Positions 33,851 through 42,159 of a stretch of 64,000 nt of DNA are shown piece by piece. The translations under genes were made by a program, and so were the position numbers. The notes beneath the pieces are model-generated. The model saw only the letters and a list, made by a program, of their open reading frames with translations. It did no database searches and was not told where the DNA came from. Source of the stretch: Geobacillus subterraneus (GTDB lineage: Bacteria; Bacillota; Bacilli; Bacillales; Anoxybacillaceae); assembly GCF_001618685.1 (NCBI RefSeq), contig NZ_CP014342.1, positions 1,798,001-1,862,000 of the forward strand. The letters run 5' to 3'. How positions within the stretch are numbered: the first letter of the stretch is position 1; every line of letters begins with the position of its first letter.

Positions 33851-34410
33851 TCGCTCGTTAACATTGTCGTCACCGCTCCGACGACCGTGACGACAACTAA
33901 CGAATAAATAAACGGCACCGAGTCAATCATGAGACTCCCGGTCGAAATAATGCAAGCATCAATGACAAAGATAATCACCCCCACGTTCCAATTCGTCCAC
34001 TTGGCAATAAACTGAGCGAGCAAATCGGTGCCGCCCGTGCTTGTCTCCTCGCGCAGCATCAGGCCGATCCCCGCGCCGACGAGCATCCCGCCGATGATTG
34101 CGCTCAAGAGCGGATTCAACGTAACTATGCCGCGCAAAATCGACAATACGTCAATCATCCACGAGGAGAATAGAAGGCCGTGCAAGCTGTTGTAAAAAAA
34201 CGGACGGTAATAAAACCAAGCCGCCAAATAAAGAGGAACGCTTAAGATGACCATCGTCAGGCCTGCTTGAACGTGCCAGACGTATTTGGCGATCAGTCCA
34301 AGGCCGATCATCCCCCCGTCAAGCAAATGATGGGGAACTAAAAAGACGTTAATGCCGATGCCAAGCAGCACGCTCCCCCCAACGATTGCCATTATTTTTC
34401 TCATCACCAT
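33832..34410 (-). CDS. YitT-family integral membrane protein
   Basis: Membrane protein of 192 aa with about five hydrophobic helices, of the YitT (DUF161) group. Recognised by GSVLLGIGINVFLVPHHLLDGGMIGLGLI at the N-terminus, in which the HHLLDGG segment is conserved, and by GLMLREETSTGGTDLLAQ near residue 112. Most relatives have an added C-terminal DUF2179 domain, absent here, so it is a short form. Function of the family is unknown. The ATG at 34410 follows GGGGGGAT; a second ATG two codons on is possible. Confidence 0.85.
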   Translation of the reverse strand: MVMRKIMAIVGGSVLLGIGINVFLVPHHLLDGGMIGLGLIAKYVWHVQAGLTMVILSVPLYLAAWFYYRPFFYNSLHGLLFSSWMIDVLSILRGIVTLNPLLSAIIGGMLVGAGIGLMLREETSTGGTDLLAQFIAKWTNWNVGVIIFVIDACIISTGSLMIDSVPFIYSLVVVTVVGAVTTMLTSEKTTGV

Positions 34411-34570
34411 GGTTGATCCCCCCGCCACGTTGGCCATTTGGCCGACAAAAAAAACGAACAACATGTTCCCACATGTATGTATATGGCCTTTCGCGGTCAA
34501 GCTTGTCTCTTTTTTGCTGCGCTGGCGCAGGAAAGCAATGAATCGTTTGGCGGCTCGCGGACAAAAAACA

Positions 34571-34612
34571 AAAAATAAGAGGCTAAGCCTCTATGCCTAG
34601 CCTCTTATTTTT
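34571..34612 (-). terminator. Terminator of tatA
   Basis: A 15-bp stem (AAAAATAAGAGGCTA and complement) around a 12-base loop, including the tatA stop codon. A- and T-rich ends on either side. Confidence 0.85.
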
Positions 34613-34775
34613 GTGCTTTTGTCGTCTCGTCGTCGTCGATGATGCCTTTTGTTGCATTTTTAAATTCACGCAACGTTTTCCCAGCTGCTTGTCCTAATTC
34701 GGGCAGCTTTTTCGGACCAAAAATCAACAAAGCGAAAAAGACGATGAGCGCAATTTCCCCAAAGCCGATGTTCAT
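34605..34775 (-). CDS. tatA: Sec-independent protein translocase TatA
   Basis: TatA, 56 aa, pore-forming component for export of folded proteins. One N-terminal membrane helix (IGFGEIALIVFFALLIF), the hinge FGPKKLPELGQAAGKTLREFKNATKG with the family's FGP and LPELG, then an acidic tail. The ATG at 34775 follows GGAGTGA; the outer frame to 34796 has no such site. No tatC is adjacent, so this is an isolated copy like B. subtilis tatAc or TatA copies that serve TatC encoded elsewhere. Confidence 0.93.
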   Translation of the reverse strand: MNIGFGEIALIVFFALLIFGPKKLPELGQAAGKTLREFKNATKGIIDDDETTKAQK

Positions 34776-34883
34776 GTTTGTCACTCCAATGTTCAAACGT
34801 CATTTTTTAAGTCATTATATCATACTGGGGCCATACGTGTCATCGGCTTTCCCTTGACAAACGAGCGGCAGCTTGCCCGGCGC

Positions 34884-35063
34884 TTATCGCTCCTCGAGCA
34901 GGCGCACCGGCACATCTTGCTCGCGTTCCGGCTCATCGGCGAAATAAATGCGCGCCATTTCCTGCTCTTCATCGACGTGTTGGATGATCACCGGTTTTCC
35001 TTCATACGTCACCGAGACGATCTCCCCGGCCTCGGCAATCCGTTTTGCCCGGAGCAGCTCCAT
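34884..35063 (-). CDS. sspH: Small acid-soluble spore protein H
   Basis: SspH-type minor SASP, 59 aa, made in the forespore. It matches my memory of Ssp[42 protein letters not shown], then an acidic tail. The start at 35063 follows GGGGGCG, and the ribosome site lies inside the last codons of the preceding small gene, so the two are translationally linked. No sigma-G site is certain upstream. This is one of three spore loci in the window. Confidence 0.9.
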   Translation of the reverse strand: MELLRAKRIAEAGEIVSVTYEGKPVIIQHVDEEQEMARIYFADEPEREQDVPVRLLEER

Positions 35064-35066
35064 TTC

Positions 35067-35228
35067 TTATTCGCCCCCTTTCGCGCTGTCTTCCGCTTGC
35101 GTCCGCAAGCTTTTCCAAAACAACTCATCGCTGCAGACGATCTCATGCAGTTCGCCTTCGTCCCCTTTAGCATTAATGATTTGCAACAACTGCGTCATAT
35201 CCTCGGTTTCATGCTGACCGTTTTTCAC
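35067..35228 (-). CDS. Unknown 53-residue protein upstream of sspH
   Basis: Acidic protein of 53 aa (KNGQHETEDMTQLLQIINAKGDEGELHEIVCSDELFWKSL, given in part by its ends KNGQHETED and ELFWKSL). No membrane segment. GTG at 35228 is chosen because AAAGGTGAT lies upstream at normal distance; the frame is open to 35297 without a ribosome site. Its stop is 3 bp before the sspH start, so it is probably co-expressed with that spore gene. Not a family I recognise. Confidence 0.55.
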   Translation of the reverse strand: MKNGQHETEDMTQLLQIINAKGDEGELHEIVCSDELFWKSLRTQAEDSAKGGE

Positions 35229-35362
35229 GAAATCATCACCTTTCTTTGGCAAACTGATGTCCACGGACAGCCGTTCCCCACAGCCGCCATGTTTCAACTG
35301 TTGACTCCCCCAAAAAGAAGGAGTATGATTCGAATTGGTGTGTATAGAAAGGAGGAAACACC

Positions 35363-36358
35363 GTGAAGGAGCGGGACTATTATTTTGACAACGCGAAGTG
35401 TGCGTTAATGCTTCTTGTCGTGTTTGGCCACTTTCTGCGCCCGTACATTGACAGCGTCTTATGGGTGCACAGCTTGTATACGTGGATTTTCTTTTTCCAT
35501 ATGCCGGCGTTCATTTTCATCTCCGGCTATTTCGCCAAAAAGTTCCATGAGCGCGGCTACTTGCAAAAAATCACAAAAAAGCTGCTGTTTCCGTATATTT
35601 TGTTTCAACTTCTATATTCCGTCTATTATTTCTTTTTGTATGACAAGCGGTCACTTGAGCTCGATTTATTGACCCCGCACTGGAGCTTATGGTTTTTGCT
35701 TAGCCTGTTCAGTTGGAACGTCTTGTTGCTATGGTTCGGCCGGCTGCCAAAGCGAATGGCGCTGCCGCTCGCGCTTTTGCTTGGGCTCATCGGCGGCATG
35801 ATGGAAGCGGAAAAATGGCTGAGCTTGTCAAGAACGCTCACGTTTTTCCCCTTCTTTTTGCTCGGGTTTTTCTTCGAAAAGCCGGCAATCGAGCGCCTGT
35901 TTGCCGCCTCGATGCGCCTCGTTTCGCTAGTCGTGCTTGCCGGCATGTTTTTGCTCATTCACTTTGGCTTTCCGGATTTGCCGCAAGATTGGCTGTACGG
36001 TTCGAAGTCATACGATACGCTTGGCGTCTCCGAACCGGCCGGCATCGCGAGCCGCCTTGCCATTTACGGGGCAAGCTTGCTGATGATGTTCAGCTTCTTA
36101 TCGTTCATCCCGAGACAGCGCTTCTCTTTTTCCGTGCTGGGAGCGCGCACGTTTTACATCTATATCTTGCACGGGTTTATTTTAAAATATTTGCACGAAA
36201 CGCCGTTCCCTGACTTTATTATGGATGTGCATGGCTATCCGCTTCTGCTTGCCCTATCGGTTGCCGTGATGCTCATCCTCGGGAGCAAACCGGTCATTCG
36301 GCTCGTGCGGCCGCTTTTGGAATGGCGGCTGCCGAAATGGCGACAGACAGCATCGTAG
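35363..36358 (+). CDS. Acyltransferase-3 family membrane protein
   Basis: Membrane O-acyltransferase of the acyltransferase-3 family, 331 aa, with about ten hydrophobic helices. The start is typical: YYFDNAKCALMLLVVFGHFLRPY contains the conserved histidine in VVFGH, followed by FFFHMPAFIFISGYF near residue 50. Such proteins acetylate or acylate cell-wall sugars or small molecules; the substrate here is not known. GTG at 35363 follows AGGAGG. Single gene, bounded by a bidirectional terminator shared with thiE. Confidence 0.85.
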   Translation: MKERDYYFDNAKCALMLLVVFGHFLRPYIDSVLWVHSLYTWIFFFHMPAFIFISGYFAKKFHERGYLQKITKKLLFPYILFQLLYSVYYFFLYDKRSLELDLLTPHWSLWFLLSLFSWNVLLLWFGRLPKRMALPLALLLGLIGGMMEAEKWLSLSRTLTFFPFFLLGFFFEKPAIERLFAASMRLVSLVVLAGMFLLIHFGFPDLPQDWLYGSKSYDTLGVSEPAGIASRLAIYGASLLMMFSFLSFIPRQRFSFSVLGARTFYIYILHGFILKYLHETPFPDFIMDVHGYPLLLALSVAVMLILGSKPVIRLVRPLLEWRLPKWRQTAS

Positions 36359-36363
36359 CGCGA

Positions 36364-36399
36364 AAAAAAGGGTGTCCCGCAAATGGGACACCCTTTTTT
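36364..36399. terminator. Bidirectional terminator between the acyltransferase and thiE genes
   Basis: AAAAAAGGGTGTCCC pairs with GGGACACCCTTTTTT around a six-base loop. Confidence 0.92.
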
Positions 36400-36418
36400 C
36401 TGGCGGTTTCGCCGCCGT

Positions 36419-37084
36419 TTAGCGCGGGCCGGCGGCCCGCACCGCCGCTGCCAACGCTGCAGCCGCCGCTTTTGGCTCCGGAGCGGAAGCGATGGCGCTA
36501 ATGACTGACACGCCATCCGCTCCGGCTTCAATGACCGCTGTTGCATTGTCAACCGTAATGCCACCGATAGCGACAATCGGGATTGTGATGCCTTGTTCGC
36601 GCAGATGGCGGAGAACGCCGGGACCTTGCGCTTCGCTCGCATCGTCCTTTGAGCGTGTCGGGTAAATCGGGCCGACGCCGATGTAGTCGGCGCCCGCTTC
36701 GATGGCCGCTCTCGCCTCTTCGGCATTATGCGCCGAAACGCCAAGAATTTTATCGCCGATCTTCTCCCGCACGCGCCGTGCGTCTTCATCGTCTTGACCG
36801 ACGTGGACGCCGTCGGCATCAATGGCGAGGGCCAGTTCAACATCATCGTTGACGATCAACGGCACGCCATACGCGCGGCAAAGGCGCTGCAGCTGCCGAG
36901 CCAGCGCTTCTTTTTCCGCCCCTTTTAAGGCATTGGCTCCTTTTTCGCGAAATTGAAACAGCGTCACGCCGCCGTCAAGCGCCTCTTTGAGCACATCGGC
37001 GGCCGGGCGTTCACTGTTTTGGCTTCCCATAATAAAGTAAACGGCAAGCCGCTCTTTCATCTCCTCACTCGCAATGCGCGCCAT
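36419..37084 (-). CDS. thiE: Thiamine phosphate synthase
   Basis: ThiE, 221 aa, joining HMP pyrophosphate and thiazole phosphate to thiamine phosphate. A TIM barrel with the expected sequence [13 protein letters not shown] (near residue 45), [22 protein letters not shown] near 80, [14 protein letters not shown] near 140 and [27 protein letters not shown] near 175. The ATG at 37084 has GGGAGTGA upstream and lies 5 bp after the thiD stop. Last gene of the thiM-thiD-thiE operon, a thiamine salvage set; thiC, thiG and other de novo genes are not in the window. Confidence 0.96.
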   Translation of the reverse strand: MARIASEEMKERLAVYFIMGSQNSERPAADVLKEALDGGVTLFQFREKGANALKGAEKEALARQLQRLCRAYGVPLIVNDDVELALAIDADGVHVGQDDEDARRVREKIGDKILGVSAHNAEEARAAIEAGADYIGVGPIYPTRSKDDASEAQGPGVLRHLREQGITIPIVAIGGITVDNATAVIEAGADGVSVISAIASAPEPKAAAAALAAAVRAAGPR

Positions 37085-37089
37085 CGCTC

Positions 37090-37893
37090 TCACTCCCCGT
37101 ATTGCCGGTATGCCCAATGGTTCGTCGGCCCGTGGCCCTGGCCGATGCCGAGCGGCTCGGAGATCGCCGCCTGCACGAACGATTTCGCCGTCCCGACGGC
37201 ATCGACCGGATGTCTTCCTTTTGCCAGCTCAGCCGCCACCGCTGCGGCGAACGTGCAGCCGGTTCCGTGCGTATGGCGCGTGTCAATCCGCTTGCTTTTG
37301 AAATACGAAAATTCGCTGCCGTTATATAATAAGTCAACCGTCTCCTCGCCCTCATCGTCATGGCCGCCTTTAATGACGACATAGCGGGCACCCATGCGGT
37401 GAAGAAGGCGCGCCGCTTCCCGGCGGTCATCCATCGTGCGAATGGCGATGCCGGTCAACGCTTCCGCTTCAGGAATGTTCGGCGTAATGACAAACGCCAG
37501 CGGTAACAGCGCCTCTTTTAGCGCCGCCACCGCCTCTTCCTGCAACAGCGGGGCGCCGCCTTTAGCGATCATCACCGGGTCGACGACAAGCCGCTCCCAA
37601 CCGTGCTTTTTCACTTGTTCCGCAACGGTGCGGATGATATCAGCGCTAAACAACATCCCGGTTTTAACCGCATCCGCGCCCAAGTCGGCCGCAACCGATT
37701 CGATTTGTGCGGCCACCGCTTCAGCCGAAAGCGGGTAGACGCCTTGCACGCCGAGCGTATTTTGCGCGGTCACCGCCGTAATCGCCGACATGCCAAAGAC
37801 GCCAAGCTCTTGAAACGTTTTTAAGTCCGCTTGAATGCCGGCGCCGCCGCCGCTGTCCGACCCGGCAATCGTCAACGCTTTATACACCGTCAT
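37090..37893 (-). CDS. thiD: Hydroxymethylpyrimidine / phosphomethylpyrimidine kinase
   Basis: ThiD, 267 aa, phosphorylating HMP and HMP-P. Ribokinase fold with [25 protein letters not shown] at the N-terminus, KTGMLFS near residue 77, [13 protein letters not shown] near 105, and the ATP-site [18 protein letters not shown] near 210, where the catalytic cysteine/anion hole sits. A Bacillus-type paralogue acting on pyridoxine exists, but the neighbours fix this one in thiamine synthesis. Lies 15 bp downstream of thiM. Confidence 0.95.
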   Translation of the reverse strand: MTVYKALTIAGSDSGGGAGIQADLKTFQELGVFGMSAITAVTAQNTLGVQGVYPLSAEAVAAQIESVAADLGADAVKTGMLFSADIIRTVAEQVKKHGWERLVVDPVMIAKGGAPLLQEEAVAALKEALLPLAFVITPNIPEAEALTGIAIRTMDDRREAARLLHRMGARYVVIKGGHDDEGEETVDLLYNGSEFSYFKSKRIDTRHTHGTGCTFAAAVAAELAKGRHPVDAVGTAKSFVQAAISEPLGIGQGHGPTNHWAYRQYGE

Positions 37894-37908
37894 CGTTCTC
37901 CTCCCCTT

Positions 37909-38718
37909 TCACCGTTGTTCGACCCGTCCATCCCGCTTCACATCATCGACGCCAATGCGAGCCAAGGCGTCCAAAAACGCCGCCTGAAAGCTGCCTGGGC
38001 CGTGTTTTTCGGCTTCAGCGGCCGCCTGTTCAGCCGCAACCCCGTAATACGCTAGCGCCGCCACCGCCGCCTTCACAACATCCGGCTCAACGGCGGCAAA
38101 CGCGCCAACTACCGACGTTAGCAAACAGCCTGTTCCCGTCACTTTCGTCAACAGCGGATGGCCGTTGCGGATCAAATATGTTGCCTGTCCATCTGTGACG
38201 ACATCTTCTTTTCCGGTAATCGCCACAACGGTGCCAAGCTTGGCGGCCGCCCGTTTGGCCAAGGCGACCACGTCCCCGCTTCCTTGGCCGGCATCGACCC
38301 CTTTAATCATCCACGGTTCGCCGATCATATTGGCGATCTCCGCTGCATTGCCGCGCACGGCCGCGAGTTTGATCTGTTCGGCGATGTAGCGTGCCGTCTC
38401 CGTTCGGTAGCTGGTCGCTCCGGCGCCGACCGGATCGAAAATCACCGGCACGCCAGCCTCATTGGCCGCCCGGCCGGCCATAAGCATCGCCTCGACTTCC
38501 GTCGCGTTCAACGTTCCGATATTCAACACAAGCGCCCCGGCAAGCTTCGCCATCTCGGCCACTTCCTCTTTCGCATACGCCATCACCGGCGAAGCGCCAA
38601 GCGCCAAGAGTCCGTTCGCCGTAAAATTCGTCACGACGACATTCGTGATATGATGGACGAGCGGATTCGCCTCTCGCACCCGCTCAAGCAATTCCGCCCA
38701 TTTGTGCCAGTTGTCCAT
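37909..38718 (-). CDS. thiM: Hydroxyethylthiazole kinase
   Basis: ThiM, 269 aa, a thiazole salvage kinase. It shows [30 protein letters not shown] near the N-terminus (key part HHITN), DPVGAGAT near residue 95, and [18 protein letters not shown] near 200 with the catalytic GTGC. The ATG at 38718 is backed by GGGGAGA nine bases upstream; the frame is open to 38823 without a ribosome site. First gene of the operon, with a ~104-base leader in which I find no THI-box. Confidence 0.95.
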   Translation of the reverse strand: MDNWHKWAELLERVREANPLVHHITNVVVTNFTANGLLALGASPVMAYAKEEVAEMAKLAGALVLNIGTLNATEVEAMLMAGRAANEAGVPVIFDPVGAGATSYRTETARYIAEQIKLAAVRGNAAEIANMIGEPWMIKGVDAGQGSGDVVALAKRAAAKLGTVVAITGKEDVVTDGQATYLIRNGHPLLTKVTGTGCLLTSVVGAFAAVEPDVVKAAVAALAYYGVAAEQAAAEAEKHGPGSFQAAFLDALARIGVDDVKRDGRVEQR

Positions 38719-38828
38719 CTCCGATTCTCCCCTTTCCGAGCGAAACCCTTTGCTAGTTTTTCTGCTTGGCAGCGTAAGTGCGGCTGCCATGCTCCGACTA
38801 ACGAAATGATGAGTTCGTCCCATCCATC

Positions 38829-38857
38829 AGTCTACTCTTTCTTTTTTTCAATTGCAA
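38829..38857 (-). promoter_or_regulatory. Sigma-A promoter of the thiMDE operon
   Basis: TTGCAA at 38852-38857 and TAGACT at 38829-38834, spacer 17 bp, minus strand. Predicted leader length to thiM is about 104 bases. Confidence 0.6.
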
Positions 38858-38863
38858 GAAAAG

Positions 38864-38891
38864 AAAAAAAGGCGGCGCCAAACGCCACCTT
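38864..38891 (-). terminator. Terminator of the YkoT-like gene
   Basis: AAGGTGGCG pairs with CGCCGCCTT (one G-U), five-base loop, then a run of T, on the minus strand. Confidence 0.85.
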
Positions 38892-38903
38892 CCTTTCCTC
38901 CTG

Positions 38904-39926
38904 CTACGGCCGCGTCCATTCCGCGGCATCCGGCTTGTCGGTCGGCGCCGCCGGCGACAGCCGCTGCGGCAGCGGCCAGTTCCATAAATCTAAATCAACG
39001 ATATAGCGCGGCCGCCGCTTCGTTTCTTTGTAAATTTTCCCGATATACTCACCGATCAGTCCAAGGGCGATGAGCTGCAATCCGCCCAACAGCCAAATCG
39101 ACGTGATCAGCGATGTCCAGCCTGTTTGCGTATGCCCGGCCCACTTTAAAAAAAGAAAATACGCGCCGAACATCAGACTGACGACAAAAGAAACGAACCC
39201 AATGAGCGAAATGAAACGGATCGGCGTGATGCTGAACGATGTCACGCCATCGAGCGCAAAAGCGATCATTTTTTTCAACGGATATTTCGTTTGCCCGGCC
39301 AGCCGCTCCTTCCGATCGTAATAAACGGATGCTGACCGGAAGCCAAGGAGCGGGACGATGCCGCGCAAAAACAAGTTCACTTCCCCAAACTGTTCCAACG
39401 CGTCAACAGCGCGCCGGCTCATGAGGCGGTAGTCGGCATGGTTGTAAACGAGGTCGACGCCAAACATCTTCATTAACCGGTAAAATCCTTGGGCGGTATG
39501 GCGTTTAAACCACGTGTCCGTGTCGCGCCGCCGGCGCACGCCGTAAACGATATCATAGCCTTGGCGAAACTTTTGCACAAACTCGCGAATGGCTGACAAA
39601 TCGTCTTGCAAGTCAGCGTCAATCGAAATGAGACAATCGGCGTGCGCTTTCGCCGCAAACAGTCCGGCCAACAGCGCGTTTTGGTGGCCCGCGTTGCGCG
39701 CTAGTTTCAGCCCCTTCACTTCCGGGTAGCGCAAGCTCGCCTTGTAAATGAGCTTCCACGTGCTGTCGCGGCTGCCGTCATCGACGAACAGGAGCGCACT
39801 TTTTGGCGAAATGAGCCGCTCTTCGATCAGCTCTTCGCGCAATGCCCGCAAGCGGCCGATGGTCTCAGGCAGCACTTCCTCCTCATTATAGCACGGCACG
39901 ACAATGGCCAATATCGGGTCAGACAT
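38904..39926 (-). CDS. Family 2 glycosyltransferase with two C-terminal membrane helices (YkoT/CsbB type)
   Basis: GT2 enzyme of 340 aa that would load a sugar onto undecaprenyl phosphate. The GT-A motifs are present: VVPCYNEEEVLP near residue 10, FVDDGSRDSTW near 48, ISIDADLQDD near 98 and a C-terminal membrane pair (FISLIGFVSFVVSLMFGAYFLF; SLITSIWLLGGLQLIALGLIGEYIGKIY, given by their ends). The ATG at 39926 has AAGGAGG upstream and overlaps the stop of the preceding GT-C-like gene. The pair resembles B. subtilis ykoT-ykoS and csbB-yfhO, systems that glycosylate cell-wall or membrane glycopolymers; the acceptor is unknown. Confidence 0.87.
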   Translation of the reverse strand: MSDPILAIVVPCYNEEEVLPETIGRLRALREELIEERLISPKSALLFVDDGSRDSTWKLIYKASLRYPEVKGLKLARNAGHQNALLAGLFAAKAHADCLISIDADLQDDLSAIREFVQKFRQGYDIVYGVRRRRDTDTWFKRHTAQGFYRLMKMFGVDLVYNHADYRLMSRRAVDALEQFGEVNLFLRGIVPLLGFRSASVYYDRKERLAGQTKYPLKKMIAFALDGVTSFSITPIRFISLIGFVSFVVSLMFGAYFLFLKWAGHTQTGWTSLITSIWLLGGLQLIALGLIGEYIGKIYKETKRRPRYIVDLDLWNWPLPQRLSPAAPTDKPDAAEWTRP

Positions 39927-39927
39927 G

Positions 39928-41607
39928 TCATCTTCCTCCTTCCCGCACCACTTTGTATAAGTAGATCGTCCAAGCCGATTCATCAGAGCGGAACACCCGT
40001 TCAAGGCGAAGGGCGTTTTCCGCTGCGTTTTCAATCGGCAGCGCCGAAAAAATGTAGCGCCCGCCCATCTCGTAAAACGCCTCCGTGTTCAATTCAAGAT
40101 GGCGGATCGTCCGTTTCGAGTTTTTCTTAAACATATAGCGCTTGCCGAGCTCATCGACGAACAAGTAGCAGCGCCCGCCCCACTCATCGAAATACTCACG
40201 CAGTTTTTTGTTTTTTTCAAGTTCTTTGGCAATGATGCGGCGGAAGCGGTATTTATATTCCAACGGATAGAAATTGTTGTACGTATCAAGTGTGTAAAAG
40301 CCGTTGTATTGCGCGATCGCCGGATGGATGCCAATGCTGGCGACGCGGTATGTATGCACAGGACGGCCGATATATTCACGAATGTCAGCAAACTGTTTTT
40401 CGGCGTAAAATTCACGGAACGACGGTTTATTTCGGTAGACGATTTCCTCGTTGTACGAGATGAGCACCAACAGCTGCAAAGCGATTGCCGCCGCACCGAC
40501 CGCCCGCCACCTTCGCCCTTCCTGCCAAACAATTTTCAGCGCCATCGCAAACAAGACATAAATGACCATCGGGCGCAAGAAATGATAGCGGGCAAAATTG
40601 AACTTATCGAGCAAATCAAATCGTTCGGTAAGCGGCAGCCATCCTTTGTAAAACCAAAACGCATACCACGTAGACAAGGCAACGTTCAGCACGTGCAGCA
40701 CGACAAACGGCATTTCCTGTCGCCAGCGCTTCCGTTTCCAAACGAAATACAAGGCGATCAACGTCACCGGCAAGATGACGAGTCCGTGCACGGTCATCAC
40801 ATGCGTGTGCCCGAGCACGTAGTTTTTGAACGTCAACCGGATGACGCGCCAAAGCGGCAAACGGGCGTGGAAATACTCGTCACGGCTCGTCGGTTCATCA
40901 GAAAACAAAAGCGAATGAACGAGCCGGTAATCGACCGCCAAATAGAGCGTTGTCATATAGGCGATCGCGGCGAAAAACCGCCAGTTCCAGCCTTTGCCGC
41001 GGATGATGTCAATAAGCCACCAAACACCGAGCGCGCTTAAGAAAAAGAAAAAGCCGAGAACAAAACTTGAATACAGCGGCAAGAACGTCAACACCGCCCA
41101 GTTCACCCATGAGCGCTCGCCGTTGCGGATGTTTAAAAACGCCCAAAGTGCAAGCGGCATGCCGAGCGTGCTTAACATTCCCGACGGCCAAAACGGCGTC
41201 AAGGCAAACGTCAAAGCAGCACCGATGCGAATCCATAGCCAACGCCGGTCTGGCAAGACATGCGTTTTCAACAGCAAATACATGCCGATGAACGCAAAGA
41301 CGCGAGTGATCGCTTGGCTGATTCCGTAGGCATAAACGGACGGAAACAACGCATGGAGCCAAACGATGCCGCTGAATTCCGTGCCGAACGCGTTGCGCGG
41401 CAGCCCGTTAATGATCTGCGGAATGATCCCATCGACCGGCCCGAACAATTCGCCGCTGCGGGCGAGCACTTTATACCAAGCGATGTTCGAGTCCAAATTG
41501 TCGTGAACGCGCATATGGGCATCTTCACCGAGGACAAAATACGGCGACACGTACAAGGCGATGGCAAGCAGCGAGAAGAACAGGAGTCGCTTTTCAATCG
41601 CCGGCAC
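39928..41607 (-). CDS. Large polytopic membrane protein, YkoS/YfhO-like (GT-C type)
   Basis: Membrane protein of 559 aa with ten or more hydrophobic helices in the first ~390 residues and a soluble C-terminal ~170. Landmarks include YVSPYFVLGEDAHMRVHDNLDSNIAWYKVL near the N-terminus, in which the acidic HDNLDSN fits a GT-C catalytic loop. Such proteins use lipid-linked sugars to modify outside polymers, as proposed for YfhO with CsbB. GTG at 41607 follows GGAGG; an ATG at 41634 is an alternative. Overlaps the following GT2 gene by coupled stop and start. Confidence 0.75.
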   Translation of the reverse strand: MPAIEKRLLFFSLLAIALYVSPYFVLGEDAHMRVHDNLDSNIAWYKVLARSGELFGPVDGIIPQIINGLPRNAFGTEFSGIVWLHALFPSVYAYGISQAITRVFAFIGMYLLLKTHVLPDRRWLWIRIGAALTFALTPFWPSGMLSTLGMPLALWAFLNIRNGERSWVNWAVLTFLPLYSSFVLGFFFFLSALGVWWLIDIIRGKGWNWRFFAAIAYMTTLYLAVDYRLVHSLLFSDEPTSRDEYFHARLPLWRVIRLTFKNYVLGHTHVMTVHGLVILPVTLIALYFVWKRKRWRQEMPFVVLHVLNVALSTWYAFWFYKGWLPLTERFDLLDKFNFARYHFLRPMVIYVLFAMALKIVWQEGRRWRAVGAAAIALQLLVLISYNEEIVYRNKPSFREFYAEKQFADIREYIGRPVHTYRVASIGIHPAIAQYNGFYTLDTYNNFYPLEYKYRFRRIIAKELEKNKKLREYFDEWGGRCYLFVDELGKRYMFKKNSKRTIRHLELNTEAFYEMGGRYIFSALPIENAAENALRLERVFRSDESAWTIYLYKVVREGGR

Positions 41608-41787
41608 CTTTTCTCCTCCTTTCGCCCGGCTCATGTCTTTCCTTATTTTTCAACACATCAGGAAAATTATTCATGATGGTGGAAAAAAGCGGGTGTCAAA
41701 TAAAAAGCCGCTGGCGGCTCGGCTAAGCCAAGCGACAGCGGGTTTCGCATTCATCTCTTCAACCTTGTACAAGAAAAGGGGCCGATA

Positions 41788-41810
41788 CGCAGCGAGCTTT
41801 TTTCGCTGCG
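41788..41810. repeat. Perfect 8-bp hairpin near the omega-RNA remnant
   Basis: CGCAGCGA and TCGCTGCG around a seven-base T-rich loop. IS200/IS605 ends carry sub-terminal hairpins of this kind; a decayed terminator is another reading. Confidence 0.5.
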
Positions 41811-41842
41811 CACGGAACGATCATAATGAAACGGTCCCTCGC

Positions 41843-41886
41843 GTAAACTACCCGTCGCCTGTGCTTCTAGGGGCGGGGGCTTCAGG
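41843..41886 (-). ncRNA. omega-RNA-like scaffold end of a TnpB element, no tnpB present
   Basis: On the minus strand GAAGCCCCCGCC is followed by a loop, GGCGACGGG, then TAGTTTAC. GAAGCCCC-stem-GGTAGTTTAC/TTCAC is the familiar right-end pattern of TnpB-associated guide RNAs. Bases below 41843 would then be the guide. Stem pairing is imperfect, which suggests decay. No tnpA or full tnpB lies nearby. Confidence 0.45.
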
Positions 41887-42159
41887 CGATTGGTGCGTGT
41901 TCACCGAACGGTAAGCCACACAGAAAAACCCTTTCGTTCGTTCCGACGGGGTCCGTCCGAACCGTAAACGCCCAATTCGTCGGCGATGGCCACCCGGCGT
42001 TCCTCTCCCGCCTACCTATTGAGCGATTGCCCTGCACGTTCCTTGAGGCGGAAGACTTCTTTCGGAAATGACGTTAAAGACAGACAACCTGTTTGGCCGG
42101 CCCGGCACTCGGAACGATGCCGCCGTATGATCGGCCAACTCGTTTTTCTTTCGGCCGTG

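Larger units (their letters stand above)
41608..42159. other. 552-bp non-coding stretch with remnants of a mobile element
   Basis: No intact gene. It holds an omega-RNA-like scaffold (41843-41886), a perfect hairpin (41788-41810), and a short minus-strand frame ending at 42012 (tail CLSLTSFPKEVFRLKERAG) that might be the end of a TnpB. A weak hairpin with a T run at 41702-41719 may stop transcripts coming from the lactonase. Confidence 0.5.

Noticed and set aside
38719-38860. Possible TPP riboswitch before thiM
   Set aside because: The conserved THI-box elements are not present on the minus strand.
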